Assembly (NCBI RefSeq): GCF_003614435.1
Contig: NZ_CP025546.1
Span: forward strand, 2,046,001-2,110,000
DNA: 64,000 nucleotides
Direction of reading: 5' to 3'
From: Mycobacterium paragordonae
GTDB lineage: Bacteria; Actinomycetota; Actinomycetes; Mycobacteriales; Mycobacteriaceae
Shown here piece by piece: positions 26,735 through 35,259 of the stretch. The notes beneath the pieces were generated by a model. That model was not told where the DNA came from, ran no database searches, and saw nothing but the letters and a program-made list of their open reading frames with translations. A program made the translations under genes and the position numbers. Positions within the stretch are counted from its first letter, which is position 1; every line of letters begins with the position of its first letter.

Positions 26735-27730
26735 TCAGCCGCCGCTGCGCAGCCGGTACCGGCGTTCGGCGTAGGCTAGGTCGTCGCGCCACAGTCGGTT
26801 GGCCGCGTACCGCATCAGCGGCGTCACCAGGGGTGCCACCGACAGTGCCGCCCTGAATCCGGGGCGCTGCGAATGCGCGACGACGGCTTCGATGACGGCG
26901 ACGCGGGGTTGCCCGTCGGGGCCGGGACCGATTGGGGTGGCGTGGGTTTCGACGACGCTGCCGGCACCCTCGCCTTCGACGATGCGCATCACGATGGTGC
27001 GCGCCTCGGGGCAGGTGAACTCGGCGATGGTCGGCACCCCGAAACGGCCGACCCGGAAGGTGACCGAGACGACGAACCGGTCGTCTTCCTCGGTCGGGGT
27101 GGTGAGTACCTCGAGTCGGGTGAACGAGTAGGGGTGGAACCAGCCGCCGTGCCAGGGGTCGAGGCGGTTGGCGATGATGTCCTGCGGTTCGCAGGTGCCG
27201 TCGACGCGGGCGACGGCGGGCAGCGTGGTCCCGGTGGGCCGGTCGGGGATGACCGGCACGTCCAGCGGCGTTTCGCCGCCGACCGCGTCCAGTCGCACCC
27301 ACGCCAGCACGCCGTCGTCGTAACTCGGCAACGTGGCCCAGCCCAGCTTGCAGGATTTGCCGTCCAGGGCGAGCCCGTGCCAGCGACAGAACAACACTCC
27401 GTCGGCGACCGTGCCGGTGGCCAGGTCCGCGCCCAGGTGGGGGCAACTCGCCGGACCCACCGTCAGGTGGCCGAGCCGATCGCGCCAGGCGACGAGTTCG
27501 ACGCCGGCCACGCGAGCGCCGAGTGGCCGGCCGGGCCGCACGTCGGTGCTGGCCGCGAACACGTACCAGTTACCGGTGGGCCGGCGCTGCGACCGTTCCA
27601 GGGCGGCGTTGATGATCGCCGGCTGGGCCTGACCGTAGGTGGGGCGCTGCTGCGTCCACGCCGCGCGCGGAACTAGTTGCAGCGGCCAGTCTTTGGGCCA
27701 CCGGTCGCGGAACTGCTCGCTGACGCTCAT
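26735..27730 (-). CDS. Rieske [2Fe-2S] protein with DUF5914-type C-terminal domain
   Basis: A 331-residue protein. The Rieske cluster ligands are visible as CPHLG (Cys96, His98) and CRWHG (Cys115, His118). The C-terminal 200 residues contain DPWHGGWFHPYSFTRLEVL, which could supply histidines, and end in ERRYRLRSGG. It resembles oxygenase components, but I cannot identify the mononuclear-iron Asp with confidence. The ATG overlaps the crtU stop by four bases, tying it closely to the carotenoid pathway. A hydroxylase or ketolase role on the carotenoid is inferred; a purely electron-transfer role is possible. Confidence 0.8.
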   Translation of the reverse strand: MSVSEQFRDRWPKDWPLQLVPRAAWTQQRPTYGQAQPAIINAALERSQRRPTGNWYVFAASTDVRPGRPLGARVAGVELVAWRDRLGHLTVGPASCPHLGADLATGTVADGVLFCRWHGLALDGKSCKLGWATLPSYDDGVLAWVRLDAVGGETPLDVPVIPDRPTGTTLPAVARVDGTCEPQDIIANRLDPWHGGWFHPYSFTRLEVLTTPTEEDDRFVVSVTFRVGRFGVPTIAEFTCPEARTIVMRIVEGEGAGSVVETHATPIGPGPDGQPRVAVIEAVVAHSQRPGFRAALSVAPLVTPLMRYAANRLWRDDLAYAERRYRLRSGG

Positions 27731-29301
27731 GCCCGCTCTCGAATCTGGCCTCGAATTTGGCCTCGAATCTGGCTTCGAATTTGACGAAGCGCAAGCGATC
27801 TCAACAACACGGACCGGCCCCGGGTGGGAACGGTGAACAGATCGTGACCAGACACCCCCCATCGGGAGAGTAACTGGTTGGCGGCCACCCAGCCGGTGGT
27901 GGCGGCGCGTTCCATCAACGCGACCGGCAGGTCCACCCGGATGCCGTCACCGGCCAGCACCAGGCCGGATTGTGGCGTCGCCACGGTCGGGCGCCGGGTG
28001 TAGGTGCCCGGGGTGAACAACGGGCAGTCGCTGCGGCGCAGCACCCGTTCCTGAATCACGTTGGCAGCAGCGGTCTCCGGGTAGAGCTTGTGCAACTGCT
28101 CGATTGCCGCGTCGCTGGGAGTTGCGGAATCCATTGCGTACGAGTGCAATTCGACGACGGAGCCGCCGGTCTGGCGGGCCCAGGCGGCGGCCTCGGCCTC
28201 GTAGCGCTCCAGCACGCTGATGTTGTCGAGCGGGGGATGGCCCGCGGTGCCCAGGAACGGCGCCCGGTCCGGCCGGACCGGGCGGTCGAGCCACAGCCGG
28301 TGCACCACGAACGAAGGCGCGGTGCGCAGTCGTCGTATCTGGGCGCGCCACAGGTCGTTACCGAGTTCGGGAGACGCGGCCACGACCTGTTGCAGTCCGC
28401 CGACGTCCAGCGCCAGCACCACGGCGTCGGCGGACAGCGCGCCGTCTTCGGTGTGCACCGCGAATTTGCCTTCGGCACTCGAGACGCTTTCGACGCGCTG
28501 CACCGGGGTGCCCGAACGGAACCGGACGCCGCGCTCGCTCAGGTACTCCCGCAACGGATTCCACAGGCCGACATCGAAATTGGCGTTCGCGACGTCGAAG
28601 ATCAGCCCCTCGCTGGAGCCGAGGAAGTAGATGTGGAACATCGTCGCAAGTTCACCGGCGGACAGCTGCGTCGGCTCGGCGAAGAAGCTGCGGGAGAACA
28701 CCTCGAAGGCGAGATGACGCGCCGACTCCGGAAAATTGATGCTCTTGAGGAACGTTTCGGCGTCGATGTGGTCCAGCTGGTGATAGATCTCGGGAACCGA
28801 GACCGCCGCCAGCGGCGCGGACGCCTTGGCGTCGATGCGGGCCAGGTCGGAGAGCCGGAACGTCGGGCTGCGCAGCGCGAACACCAGCGCGTTCCAGGGT
28901 GGCGTGCGGGGCAGCCCGCGGAAGGTGTCGCGCCGGCCCGCGCCGTCGATCAACGGGTAATCGGTGACCGGTGTCAGCATGCGCAGCTGCGGATCGACGC
29001 GGCTCAACAGCGCCCGCAGGTTGTAGTACTGACGGAAGAAGGCGTGGAACCCGCGGTTCATCGGCAGGTCGGCGCCGTCTTCCTGTTCGGTCCAGCCACC
29101 GACCCGCCCGCCGAGATAAAGCTCTTTCTCCACCACTTCGACGTCGACACCGCGTTCGGCGAGTCCGGTGGCGGCCGCCAGGCCGGCAATCCCGGCCCCG
29201 ACGACCACCACGCGCGGGCGCGAGGACAGTGCTGTGGCGTCGGCCAGTCCGGGTGTGGCCACGTGCCGTTCGCGGCGGCGGTCGGTCCGGCTGTTGGTCA
29301 T
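27727..29301 (-). CDS. crtU: CrtU-like carotene desaturase/methyltransferase (FAD)
   Basis: A 524-residue FAD flavoprotein with the dinucleotide fold VVVVGAGIAGLAAATGLAER. It carries the CrtU hallmark blocks MNRGFHAFFRQYYNLRALL, HLAFEVFSRSFFAEPTQLS and MFHIYFLGSSEGLIFDV. In Streptomyces and Brevibacterium, CrtU turns beta-carotene rings into the aromatic phi rings of isorenieratene (leprotene, a known mycobacterial pigment). The C-terminal tail has a repeated IRxQIRGQIRGQIR pattern encoded by short direct repeats near 27740-27780. It overlaps crtT upstream and the Rieske gene downstream by four bases each. Confidence 0.88.
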   Translation of the reverse strand: MTNSRTDRRRERHVATPGLADATALSSRPRVVVVGAGIAGLAAATGLAERGVDVEVVEKELYLGGRVGGWTEQEDGADLPMNRGFHAFFRQYYNLRALLSRVDPQLRMLTPVTDYPLIDGAGRRDTFRGLPRTPPWNALVFALRSPTFRLSDLARIDAKASAPLAAVSVPEIYHQLDHIDAETFLKSINFPESARHLAFEVFSRSFFAEPTQLSAGELATMFHIYFLGSSEGLIFDVANANFDVGLWNPLREYLSERGVRFRSGTPVQRVESVSSAEGKFAVHTEDGALSADAVVLALDVGGLQQVVAASPELGNDLWRAQIRRLRTAPSFVVHRLWLDRPVRPDRAPFLGTAGHPPLDNISVLERYEAEAAAWARQTGGSVVELHSYAMDSATPSDAAIEQLHKLYPETAAANVIQERVLRRSDCPLFTPGTYTRRPTVATPQSGLVLAGDGIRVDLPVALMERAATTGWVAANQLLSRWGVSGHDLFTVPTRGRSVLLRSLALRQIRSQIRGQIRGQIRERA

Positions 29302-30020
29302 CGCGGTACCTCCCCGATAAAGGTATGGACGATGTTGCGTTCCCAGCCTGGCATGGTTTCGCTGCGTACCGATGTGAATCCGGCATCGGACATCCGCCGG
29401 CGGAACCGCTGCGCCCCGTCGAAACTCAGCACGCTGCGCCACAAGTGGCGGTACAGGGTGGTGCTCCGGGTCCGCAACCAGCCCGACGGAATGATGATCC
29501 CCCAGCACACCGCGTGCCAAATACGCACGGCGGCAGCGGAATCGCGCACGGAGTACTCGTGCACCGCCAGCGTTCCGCCCGGCCGCAACAGTCCGCCGAA
29601 GGCGCGCAGTTGAGCGTCCGGGTCGGCGAGGTTGCGCAGCAGGTAGGCCGCGAGAATGGCGTCGAACGGGCCGGTGATGCCGTGCTCGGCGAGATCTTCG
29701 ATGGGGGTGTGCACGAACCGCACCGACTCCGGCCACGACTTGGCGCGCGCCGCCTCGAGCATGCCGGCTGAGGCGTCGACGGCGATGATCTCGGCCTCGG
29801 GAGCCGCCGCCAGCAGCGCGGCCGTCGACGCGCCGGTGCCACAACCGGCATCGAGCAGTCGCAGGCCGCGACCGTTGTCCGGTAAAGCCATACGCTGCAC
29901 CGAACGTCGTAGATTGCTGTGATAGCCGGGGTTGGCGCCCACCAGGCGGTCGTAGGCGTCGGCGCCGACGTCGAATGCGTCCGGAACGTCGCCGCGGGCA
30001 AGACCTGCTTTATCCATCAT
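29298..30020 (-). CDS. crtT: CrtT-like SAM-dependent methyltransferase
   Basis: A 240-residue class I methyltransferase with motif I LRLLDAGCGTGASTAALL, motif II IIAVDASAGML and the later FGGLLRPGGTLAVHEYS, resembling UbiE-type enzymes. A methyltransferase called CrtT accompanies crtY and crtU in isorenieratene clusters; its exact reaction is not settled. The chosen ATG at 30020 overlaps the crtYd stop by one base (TGATG); an ATG three bases later is equally possible. Confidence 0.82.
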   Translation of the reverse strand: MMDKAGLARGDVPDAFDVGADAYDRLVGANPGYHSNLRRSVQRMALPDNGRGLRLLDAGCGTGASTAALLAAAPEAEIIAVDASAGMLEAARAKSWPESVRFVHTPIEDLAEHGITGPFDAILAAYLLRNLADPDAQLRAFGGLLRPGGTLAVHEYSVRDSAAAVRIWHAVCWGIIIPSGWLRTRSTTLYRHLWRSVLSFDGAQRFRRRMSDAGFTSVRSETMPGWERNIVHTFIGEVPR

Positions 30021-30331
30021 CACCGCCGTACACGTTGATACTCCCACAGCAGTAGGACCCCGGTCACCAGCGCGAAGCCGAACAGGAAGTCCTCAACCGG
30101 AATGTCGAAGGGAAAGCGCAGACCGCTGGTCTGCCGTTCGTCGTAGATGACCACCGGGGCACTGAGCTTGGTCAGCCAGCCGTCGACCGGAACCTGGAAG
30201 CCCAGCACGATCACCATCGACAGCCAGTAAGCCAGCTTCCGGAACAGGCCGGTGCGCAACACCGTGAACTCCAGTGCGCACACCGCCAGCACCGACACCA
30301 CGGCCGGAACGGTGTAGCCCAATCCGGTCAT
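30020..30331 (-). CDS. crtYd: Lycopene beta-cyclase subunit CrtYd
   Basis: A 103-residue membrane protein with three hydrophobic helices. The segment FPFDIPVEDFLFGFALVTGV contains the PxEDFLF motif typical of heterodimeric actinobacterial cyclases. Together with CrtYc it converts lycopene to beta-carotene in the membrane. The ATG at 30331 overlaps the crtYc stop (ATGA). Confidence 0.9.
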   Translation of the reverse strand: MTGLGYTVPAVVSVLAVCALEFTVLRTGLFRKLAYWLSMVIVLGFQVPVDGWLTKLSAPVVIYDERQTSGLRFPFDIPVEDFLFGFALVTGVLLLWEYQRVRR

Positions 30332-30651
30332 CGGCGTCTGCTCCAGGCGAGGATTGTGCTCACCGCGCTGTAGGTGAGCAGCCCGCAGATGGGAATCACC
30401 ACGAAGAACAGCACCTCCTCGATGGGTATGCGAGGCGGCAACTCGATGCCGGTGATGTATTCGCTGTTGTACCACCATATTCCGGCGGCGATCGCGATGG
30501 CATCCCATACCAGGAACACGGCCGCGAATGGCACCACCGCACGCAGCAGACGGCCCGGTTGGCGGTACACACCCTTGCCGAACAGTTCGAGCGGCAATGT
30601 GATCAGCAGGCACAGGCCCAGGACGATCAGATATTGCCAGTGGTCGCTCAC
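30328..30651 (-). CDS. crtYc: Lycopene beta-cyclase subunit CrtYc
   Basis: A 107-residue membrane protein with three helices. It holds LPPRIPIEEVLFFVVIPICG, the PxEE motif of this cyclase subunit, and PLELFGKGVYRQP. It is the partner of CrtYd; the split form is typical of Corynebacteriales. The GTG start overlaps the crtB stop by four bases. Confidence 0.9.
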   Translation of the reverse strand: MSDHWQYLIVLGLCLLITLPLELFGKGVYRQPGRLLRAVVPFAAVFLVWDAIAIAAGIWWYNSEYITGIELPPRIPIEEVLFFVVIPICGLLTYSAVSTILAWSRRR

Positions 30652-31601
30652 GCGGCACCGGGTTTCCGGTGATCGGGCACGGATCGGCGGATGCGCCAGG
30701 CCTCGAACAGAGCGCTGCCGGCCACCTGAATGCGGCGCGCCTTTCCGACCGTGGCGCGGTGGCTGAAGACGGCGAACTCGCTGTCCTCGATGCGGTCCAG
30801 AATCTCCGAGTAGAGCGTCAACGCTGTGGTCACGCACGGGCGTGACCGCGGCGCCAGCAACGGGATCCCGTCAGCGGCGAACCGGTAGATCTCGCGGGTG
30901 ATCTTGTGCTGCTCGGCCAGTGCGTCCCGGACCCGCGCGTCGGTGCGGCGGTGCATATGACACCACAGCATCAGCTCGCGGTCCACGCCGTGCGCGGCGA
31001 GTTCATCGGCCGGCAGATAGATCCGGTCGCGCAACAGGTCTTCGTCGACGTCCCGCAGGAAGTTCGTCAACTGGAACGCGCGGCCCAGCGCTTCGGCGTA
31101 CGGCGCCGCTTCGCCTGGGTCACCGACCGTGCCGAGTATCGGAAGCACTTGCAGACCAATGACTTCCGCGGACCCCCGCATGTACTGATTGAGGGCGGCG
31201 CGATCCGGATAGGCGGTGACGGTCAGATCCATGCGCATGGAGTCCAGGAAGTCCACGAACAACTCGGACGCAATCTGGTACCGGTGCACCGTGTGGTCGA
31301 CCGCCGTCAGCACCGGCTCGTCACGCTGCGCGCCGCCGGCGAAGAAGCGGTCGGACAGCACCTGCAGCCGATCAGCCCGCGCCGCGGCGTCCAGGTTCGG
31401 GTTGAACTCGTCGAGAATGTCATCGGCGAGGCGGGCGAAGGCGTACAGCGCATGGATCGCCGGACGCTGGTCGGGAGCCAGCAGCCGGGTCGCCAGGAAA
31501 TACGTGCGGCCGTTCTGTGCCGCGATCTTTCGGCAACTGCGATAGGCGGCACGCAAGTCGGGATCGTCGATCCCGGCGGCGTCGAGTTCGGCGCGGATCA
31601 T
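30648..31601 (-). CDS. crtB: Phytoene synthase
   Basis: A 317-residue head-to-head prenyl synthase that joins two GGPP molecules to phytoene. The two aspartate-rich Mg2+ sites are visible: DDILDE around residues 60-65 and FLRDVDEDLLRDRIYLP with Asp184 and Asp188. TYFLATRLLAPDQRPAIHALYAFAR is the conserved N-terminal block. It overlaps crtI upstream and crtYc downstream by four bases each. Confidence 0.95.
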   Translation of the reverse strand: MIRAELDAAGIDDPDLRAAYRSCRKIAAQNGRTYFLATRLLAPDQRPAIHALYAFARLADDILDEFNPNLDAAARADRLQVLSDRFFAGGAQRDEPVLTAVDHTVHRYQIASELFVDFLDSMRMDLTVTAYPDRAALNQYMRGSAEVIGLQVLPILGTVGDPGEAAPYAEALGRAFQLTNFLRDVDEDLLRDRIYLPADELAAHGVDRELMLWCHMHRRTDARVRDALAEQHKITREIYRFAADGIPLLAPRSRPCVTTALTLYSEILDRIEDSEFAVFSHRATVGKARRIQVAGSALFEAWRIRRSVPDHRKPGAA

Positions 31602-33118
31602 GGCAGCCGTGCTTTCAGATCCAGCTGCGTGGAAATGCGGTCCGGCACCCCGGTGACGCGGTCGGCGGCCAACCGCCCGGAGATCAGAGTGGTCGGCACC
31701 CCCACACCGGGCGTGGTCGACGACCCGGCCAGCACCGCGTTATCGATGCCGCGCACCAGGTTCGCGGGCCGGAACGGACCGGTCTGGGCGAAGGTGTGCG
31801 CCAGGGCGAACGGGGTGCCCGCGGCCATGCCGGCCCGGGCCCAGTCTGCGGGGGTGTCCACGTGCAGCACCTCGGCATCATCGCGCAGGCCCGGCAACAG
31901 TCGCTGTTCCACCGCCTCCAGCATGGTCGCAGCGTAGGGGCCGGCCGTGTTCGACCAGTCGATGTGACCGCGGTCGAGGTTGGGCGCCGGCGCCAGCACG
32001 TAGAGCAGATCGCGTCCGGCCGGGGCGAGGCCGGGATCGCTGGCCGTCGGGCGTGTCACCAGCAGTGACGGATCCCGCATCAGCCGGCCGTCGCGGATGA
32101 TGTCGGTGAACGTCTGGTCCCACGCGTCGCCGAAAAGGATGGTGTGGTGGGCCGGCGGTGGTTCGATGGCGCGGCAACCCACGTGCATCACCACGGCCGA
32201 CGGGGCCGCGCGCAGCTTCAGCGGGCGCCTGGGCCGTCGGCCCAGCAGTTCGTACGTCAGCGGCAACTCGGTGGTCAGCACCACCGCGTCGCAGGCGATG
32301 CGGTCACCCTGGGCGGTGATCACCGCGTTGACGCGCTCGCCGCTGCGCTCCAGCGATGTGACCGTGGACCCGTACCGGAACTGCACCCCGGCATCCTGGG
32401 CCGCCGCGGCCAGCGCGTCGGGTAGCGCCCGCACACCGCCGCGCGGGAAGAACACACCGGACACCGTGTCCATGTAGGCGATCACCGCGTACACGGCCAG
32501 CGCGTCCTGGGGAGCGACCCCGGCATAAAGGGCCTGGAAGGTGAAAACCCGCCGCAGCCTCGGGTCGCTGATGTAGCGCTTGACCATCGTCTCCCAGCGC
32601 CGGAAACCGCCGATACCGGCAAGCCGGGCCAACTGCGGGGTGACCATCGAAAGGGGTGAGTCGAAGTTCGCCGCGATGAAGCCGTCGAACTCTATTCGGT
32701 AGAGCCGGTCCAGCCAATCTCGCAACGAGCGGTAGCCGTCGGCAGCCTGCGGCCCGGCGAACTCCCGCACCGAGGCTGCCATCCGCTCGGCGTCGGTGTG
32801 GACGTCGAGGGCGGCGCCGTCGGCGAACATGGCCCGATAGGCCGGGTCAACCGGCAACAGATCGAGGCGCTGCGCCATTGATTCGCCGACCGCGGCGAAG
32901 GCCTCCTCGATGAGGTCGGGCATGGTGAGCACCGTCGGGCCGGTGTCGATCAGGTAGCCACCGATGTCGCGGCGACCCGCACGACCTCCCGGCCACGGTT
33001 CACGCTCGACCACCGTGACTTCCCGCCCCCGACCGGCCAGGTGCAGCGCCGCCGCGAGCCCGGAAAGCCCGGCACCCACCACGACGACCCGATCGGTCCG
33101 GCCGCCTACCGTACGCAT
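31598..33118 (-). CDS. crtI: Phytoene desaturase
   Basis: A 506-residue FAD enzyme that introduces the double bonds converting phytoene to lycopene. The N-terminal nucleotide fold reads VVVVGAGLSGLAAALHLAGR, followed by LIDTGPTVLTMPDL. The C-terminal bacterial phytoene dehydrogenase signature is AVLAGSSTTPGVGVPTTLIS. The start at 33118 was chosen because GGGAGG lies seven bases before it; the ATG six bases upstream is too close to that site. It lies 19 bases after crtE. Confidence 0.95.
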   Translation of the reverse strand: MRTVGGRTDRVVVVGAGLSGLAAALHLAGRGREVTVVEREPWPGGRAGRRDIGGYLIDTGPTVLTMPDLIEEAFAAVGESMAQRLDLLPVDPAYRAMFADGAALDVHTDAERMAASVREFAGPQAADGYRSLRDWLDRLYRIEFDGFIAANFDSPLSMVTPQLARLAGIGGFRRWETMVKRYISDPRLRRVFTFQALYAGVAPQDALAVYAVIAYMDTVSGVFFPRGGVRALPDALAAAAQDAGVQFRYGSTVTSLERSGERVNAVITAQGDRIACDAVVLTTELPLTYELLGRRPRRPLKLRAAPSAVVMHVGCRAIEPPPAHHTILFGDAWDQTFTDIIRDGRLMRDPSLLVTRPTASDPGLAPAGRDLLYVLAPAPNLDRGHIDWSNTAGPYAATMLEAVEQRLLPGLRDDAEVLHVDTPADWARAGMAAGTPFALAHTFAQTGPFRPANLVRGIDNAVLAGSSTTPGVGVPTTLISGRLAADRVTGVPDRISTQLDLKARLP

Positions 33119-33137
33119 CAGCATTCCTCCCGTGCGA

Positions 33138-34340
33138 TCATGCGGCCCGCTTGGTGCACACGCCGGCCATACTGGCCAGCGCGCCACTGATGGGGCCGTC
33201 GATTCCGCTGCTGTCCAACGCTTTCTGGGCGATCTCCACGCGGTCGGTGATGAGTTCCTCGATCCGCTGCACGGCGCCTGTCGCGAAAATCAAAGAGCGC
33301 CAATGCTCCAGGTCCTCATCGGTGAGATGGTCGCGATCGACCAGCTTCCCGAATTCCCGTCGCGTCGACTTGTCGGCCAGCTCGTACGCCGCGACCATCA
33401 AGCTGGTCGCCTTGCGTTCCAGGAGATCGCCGCCGTTCGGCTTGCCGGTGGTGCCCGGCGACCCGAAGACGCCGAGGATGTCGTCGCGCAGTTGGAAGGC
33501 CTCGCCGACGGCACTGCCGTATTCACCCAGCCGTGCCAGAGTGTGCTCGCTGCAGCCGGCCATCGCGGCGCCGATCTCGAGTGGCCGGCGCACCGTGTAG
33601 TTGCCGGACTTCAGACGTGCGACGTTGAGCACCGCATCCAGGGTCGGCAGTTTGCGAACGTCCAGGGTGAGGTCGGCGAACTGGCCGACCGCCAGCTCGG
33701 TGCGCATCGCGTCGTAGCGCGGCCAGGCCCGGTGCAGCTGATGACGGCTCAGGCCACAGTCGCGCAGCATCTGTTCGGCCCAGATCAGGCACAGATCGCC
33801 GAGCAGCACCGCGGCGGATTCGCCGAACCGCCTCGACGAGCCGGACAGGCCGCGCTGGCGGTGCCAGCGCTCGAACTGGATGTGCGCGGCCGGCAACCCG
33901 CGCCGCGACGGCGAGTCGTCCATCACATCGTCCTGCAGCAGTGCGAAAGCGTGCAGTAATTCTAAGCTGGCGGTGGCTGACAGGGCAGCTTCGCTGGGCG
34001 GCGCACCGGACAGCCAGCCCAGGTACATGAAGGTCGACCGGAGGCATTTGCCGCCCTTGACGAACTCGAGCAGGACTTCACCGGCGGTGTCGACGCCACA
34101 GTCACCCAGTGTGTCGGTGCAGCGCGCCAAGACGAACGCTTCGACCTCGGCCAGCACGGCCCGTCTTAGGCTGATCCGCCAGTCGTCGAACTGGTCGGTG
34201 GCAGACAGGGCCGCTGGGCCTTTGCGTGCGGCTTCGGCAAGGGCCACCCGCGGGAATCCACGCACATCTCCCACGTTGGCTCCCTCGAAGACTCCCTCGA
34301 AATCGGCGTCGGCCGCTGACATCGGACGGCTCGGATTCAC
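33138..34340 (-). CDS. crtE: Geranylgeranyl diphosphate synthase (IdsB/CrtE type)
   Basis: A 400-residue trans-prenyltransferase with the first aspartate-rich motif DDVMD at residues 137-141 (LLQDDVMDDSPSRRG) and the second QLRDDILG with Asp286-Asp287. It makes the C20 precursor for CrtB. The GTG start at 34340 lies seven bases after the -10 of a SigF-type promoter, so the transcript may be leaderless; an ATG at 34322 is the alternative. It is the first gene of the crt operon, with operator D upstream. Confidence 0.92.
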   Translation of the reverse strand: MNPSRPMSAADADFEGVFEGANVGDVRGFPRVALAEAARKGPAALSATDQFDDWRISLRRAVLAEVEAFVLARCTDTLGDCGVDTAGEVLLEFVKGGKCLRSTFMYLGWLSGAPPSEAALSATASLELLHAFALLQDDVMDDSPSRRGLPAAHIQFERWHRQRGLSGSSRRFGESAAVLLGDLCLIWAEQMLRDCGLSRHQLHRAWPRYDAMRTELAVGQFADLTLDVRKLPTLDAVLNVARLKSGNYTVRRPLEIGAAMAGCSEHTLARLGEYGSAVGEAFQLRDDILGVFGSPGTTGKPNGGDLLERKATSLMVAAYELADKSTRREFGKLVDRDHLTDEDLEHWRSLIFATGAVQRIEELITDRVEIAQKALDSSGIDGPISGALASMAGVCTKRAA

Positions 34341-34347
34341 GCGTTGG

Positions 34348-34372
34348 TACCCCCTCGACGAGATGCCAAACC
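34348..34372 (-). promoter_or_regulatory. SigF-type promoter of crtE
   Basis: On the minus strand GGTTT (34372-34368) and GGGTA (34352-34348) are separated by exactly 15 bases, which fits the known mycobacterial SigF consensus GGTTT-N15-17-GGGTA. The crtE GTG is seven bases downstream, so transcription would begin at or next to the start codon. A second AT-rich promoter with GATAAT at 34408-34403 may lie upstream. Confidence 0.72.
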
Positions 34373-34423
34373 ACGGGCTGGTGGCGGTGGGCAGGTAGGA
34401 CTATTATCTTCATTTATTTAATC

Positions 34424-34439
34424 GTTAACTTACTGAATG
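34424..34439. promoter_or_regulatory. Operator D upstream of crtE
   Basis: GTTAACTTACTGAATG (plus strand) is the reverse-strand counterpart of operator C: both share CATTCAGTAA followed by C or G and TTAAC. Compared with the perfect palindrome of operator A, one arm has two changes. It lies between crtE and the divergent gene at 34570. Confidence 0.6.
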
Positions 34440-34569
34440 ATTGTGTAGACCGCCAGTCGTACGGGTCGGCCGCCGACTATTGAGCACACGTAGCAGAGCT
34501 CGATTCGGTTCAAGCGGGTTTTCCCGAGCGGAGAAGTTTTCCTGTGCAGAGAAAGGGAACCCGCCGCCG

Positions 34570-35259
34570 GTGAATGTTTCTGATCTTGTCGCCCTGCCCT
34601 TCCAGTGGGGTTCCGCCGTCCGGGGTAAGCGGTTCTTTCATCCCCTCGGAGTCGTGGCGAAAGGTTCCCTTCAGCGCGTCGCTCCTGATGGAGAGGGTCT
34701 GCCGATTCCCACCTCCGATGTGGTCGCTCGATTCTCCAAGGCGACCGGTACGCCGGGTGGACTTCCGGATTTCATGGGACTTGCCCTGCGCGTCGACACC
34801 GGATCCGGGCCGTGGGACATCCTGCTGGTGTCGGCCGGATCAGGGGTGGTGACCCGGGCGGTGGCGCTGCGGCCGGTCACCTCATGGTCCGGACATGACA
34901 TGACCACCCTGATGCCGCTCAGTTACGACGGGAAGAAGTGGTGGCTGCGCGCCCGAATCGACACCGGACTCGACGGGGCCGGCCTCTCGCTCGACGACAT
35001 CGAGCAGCGCATCCAGAACGGCGGCGTCGACGTCACGCTGGACCAGGCCTGCGGTAGCTCCGATTTCCGCGAGCTGGGCCGGCTTTCGTTGACGAAGGTG
35101 GTCGAACTGCCCCCGGGACAGGATGTCTCGTTCGATCCGGTACTCAACACCGCGCCCGGGGTGAAGCTGTTCCCGGGATGGCTGGCCGATCTCCGCGCGA
35201 GCGCCTATGCGCGCAGCCGTGGCGGCCGGGAGGCCCACGACCACGGTGGCCGGCAGTGA
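34570..35259 (+). CDS. Conserved protein with catalase-like segment
   Basis: A 229-residue soluble protein. The segment VVARFSKATGTPGGLPDFMGLALRV resembles the heme-catalase core region around RFS and PD, and FPLPTSD-like text precedes it, but the length is far below that of a catalase and I see no heme Tyr motif. Some mycobacterial relatives carry the name phosphodiesterase without evidence visible here. The GTG start follows AAAGGGAA at 34551-34558. Divergent from crtE and sharing its control region; the stop overlaps the epimerase gene by four bases. Confidence 0.65.
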   Translation: MNVSDLVALPFQWGSAVRGKRFFHPLGVVAKGSLQRVAPDGEGLPIPTSDVVARFSKATGTPGGLPDFMGLALRVDTGSGPWDILLVSAGSGVVTRAVALRPVTSWSGHDMTTLMPLSYDGKKWWLRARIDTGLDGAGLSLDDIEQRIQNGGVDVTLDQACGSSDFRELGRLSLTKVVELPPGQDVSFDPVLNTAPGVKLFPGWLADLRASAYARSRGGREAHDHGGRQ

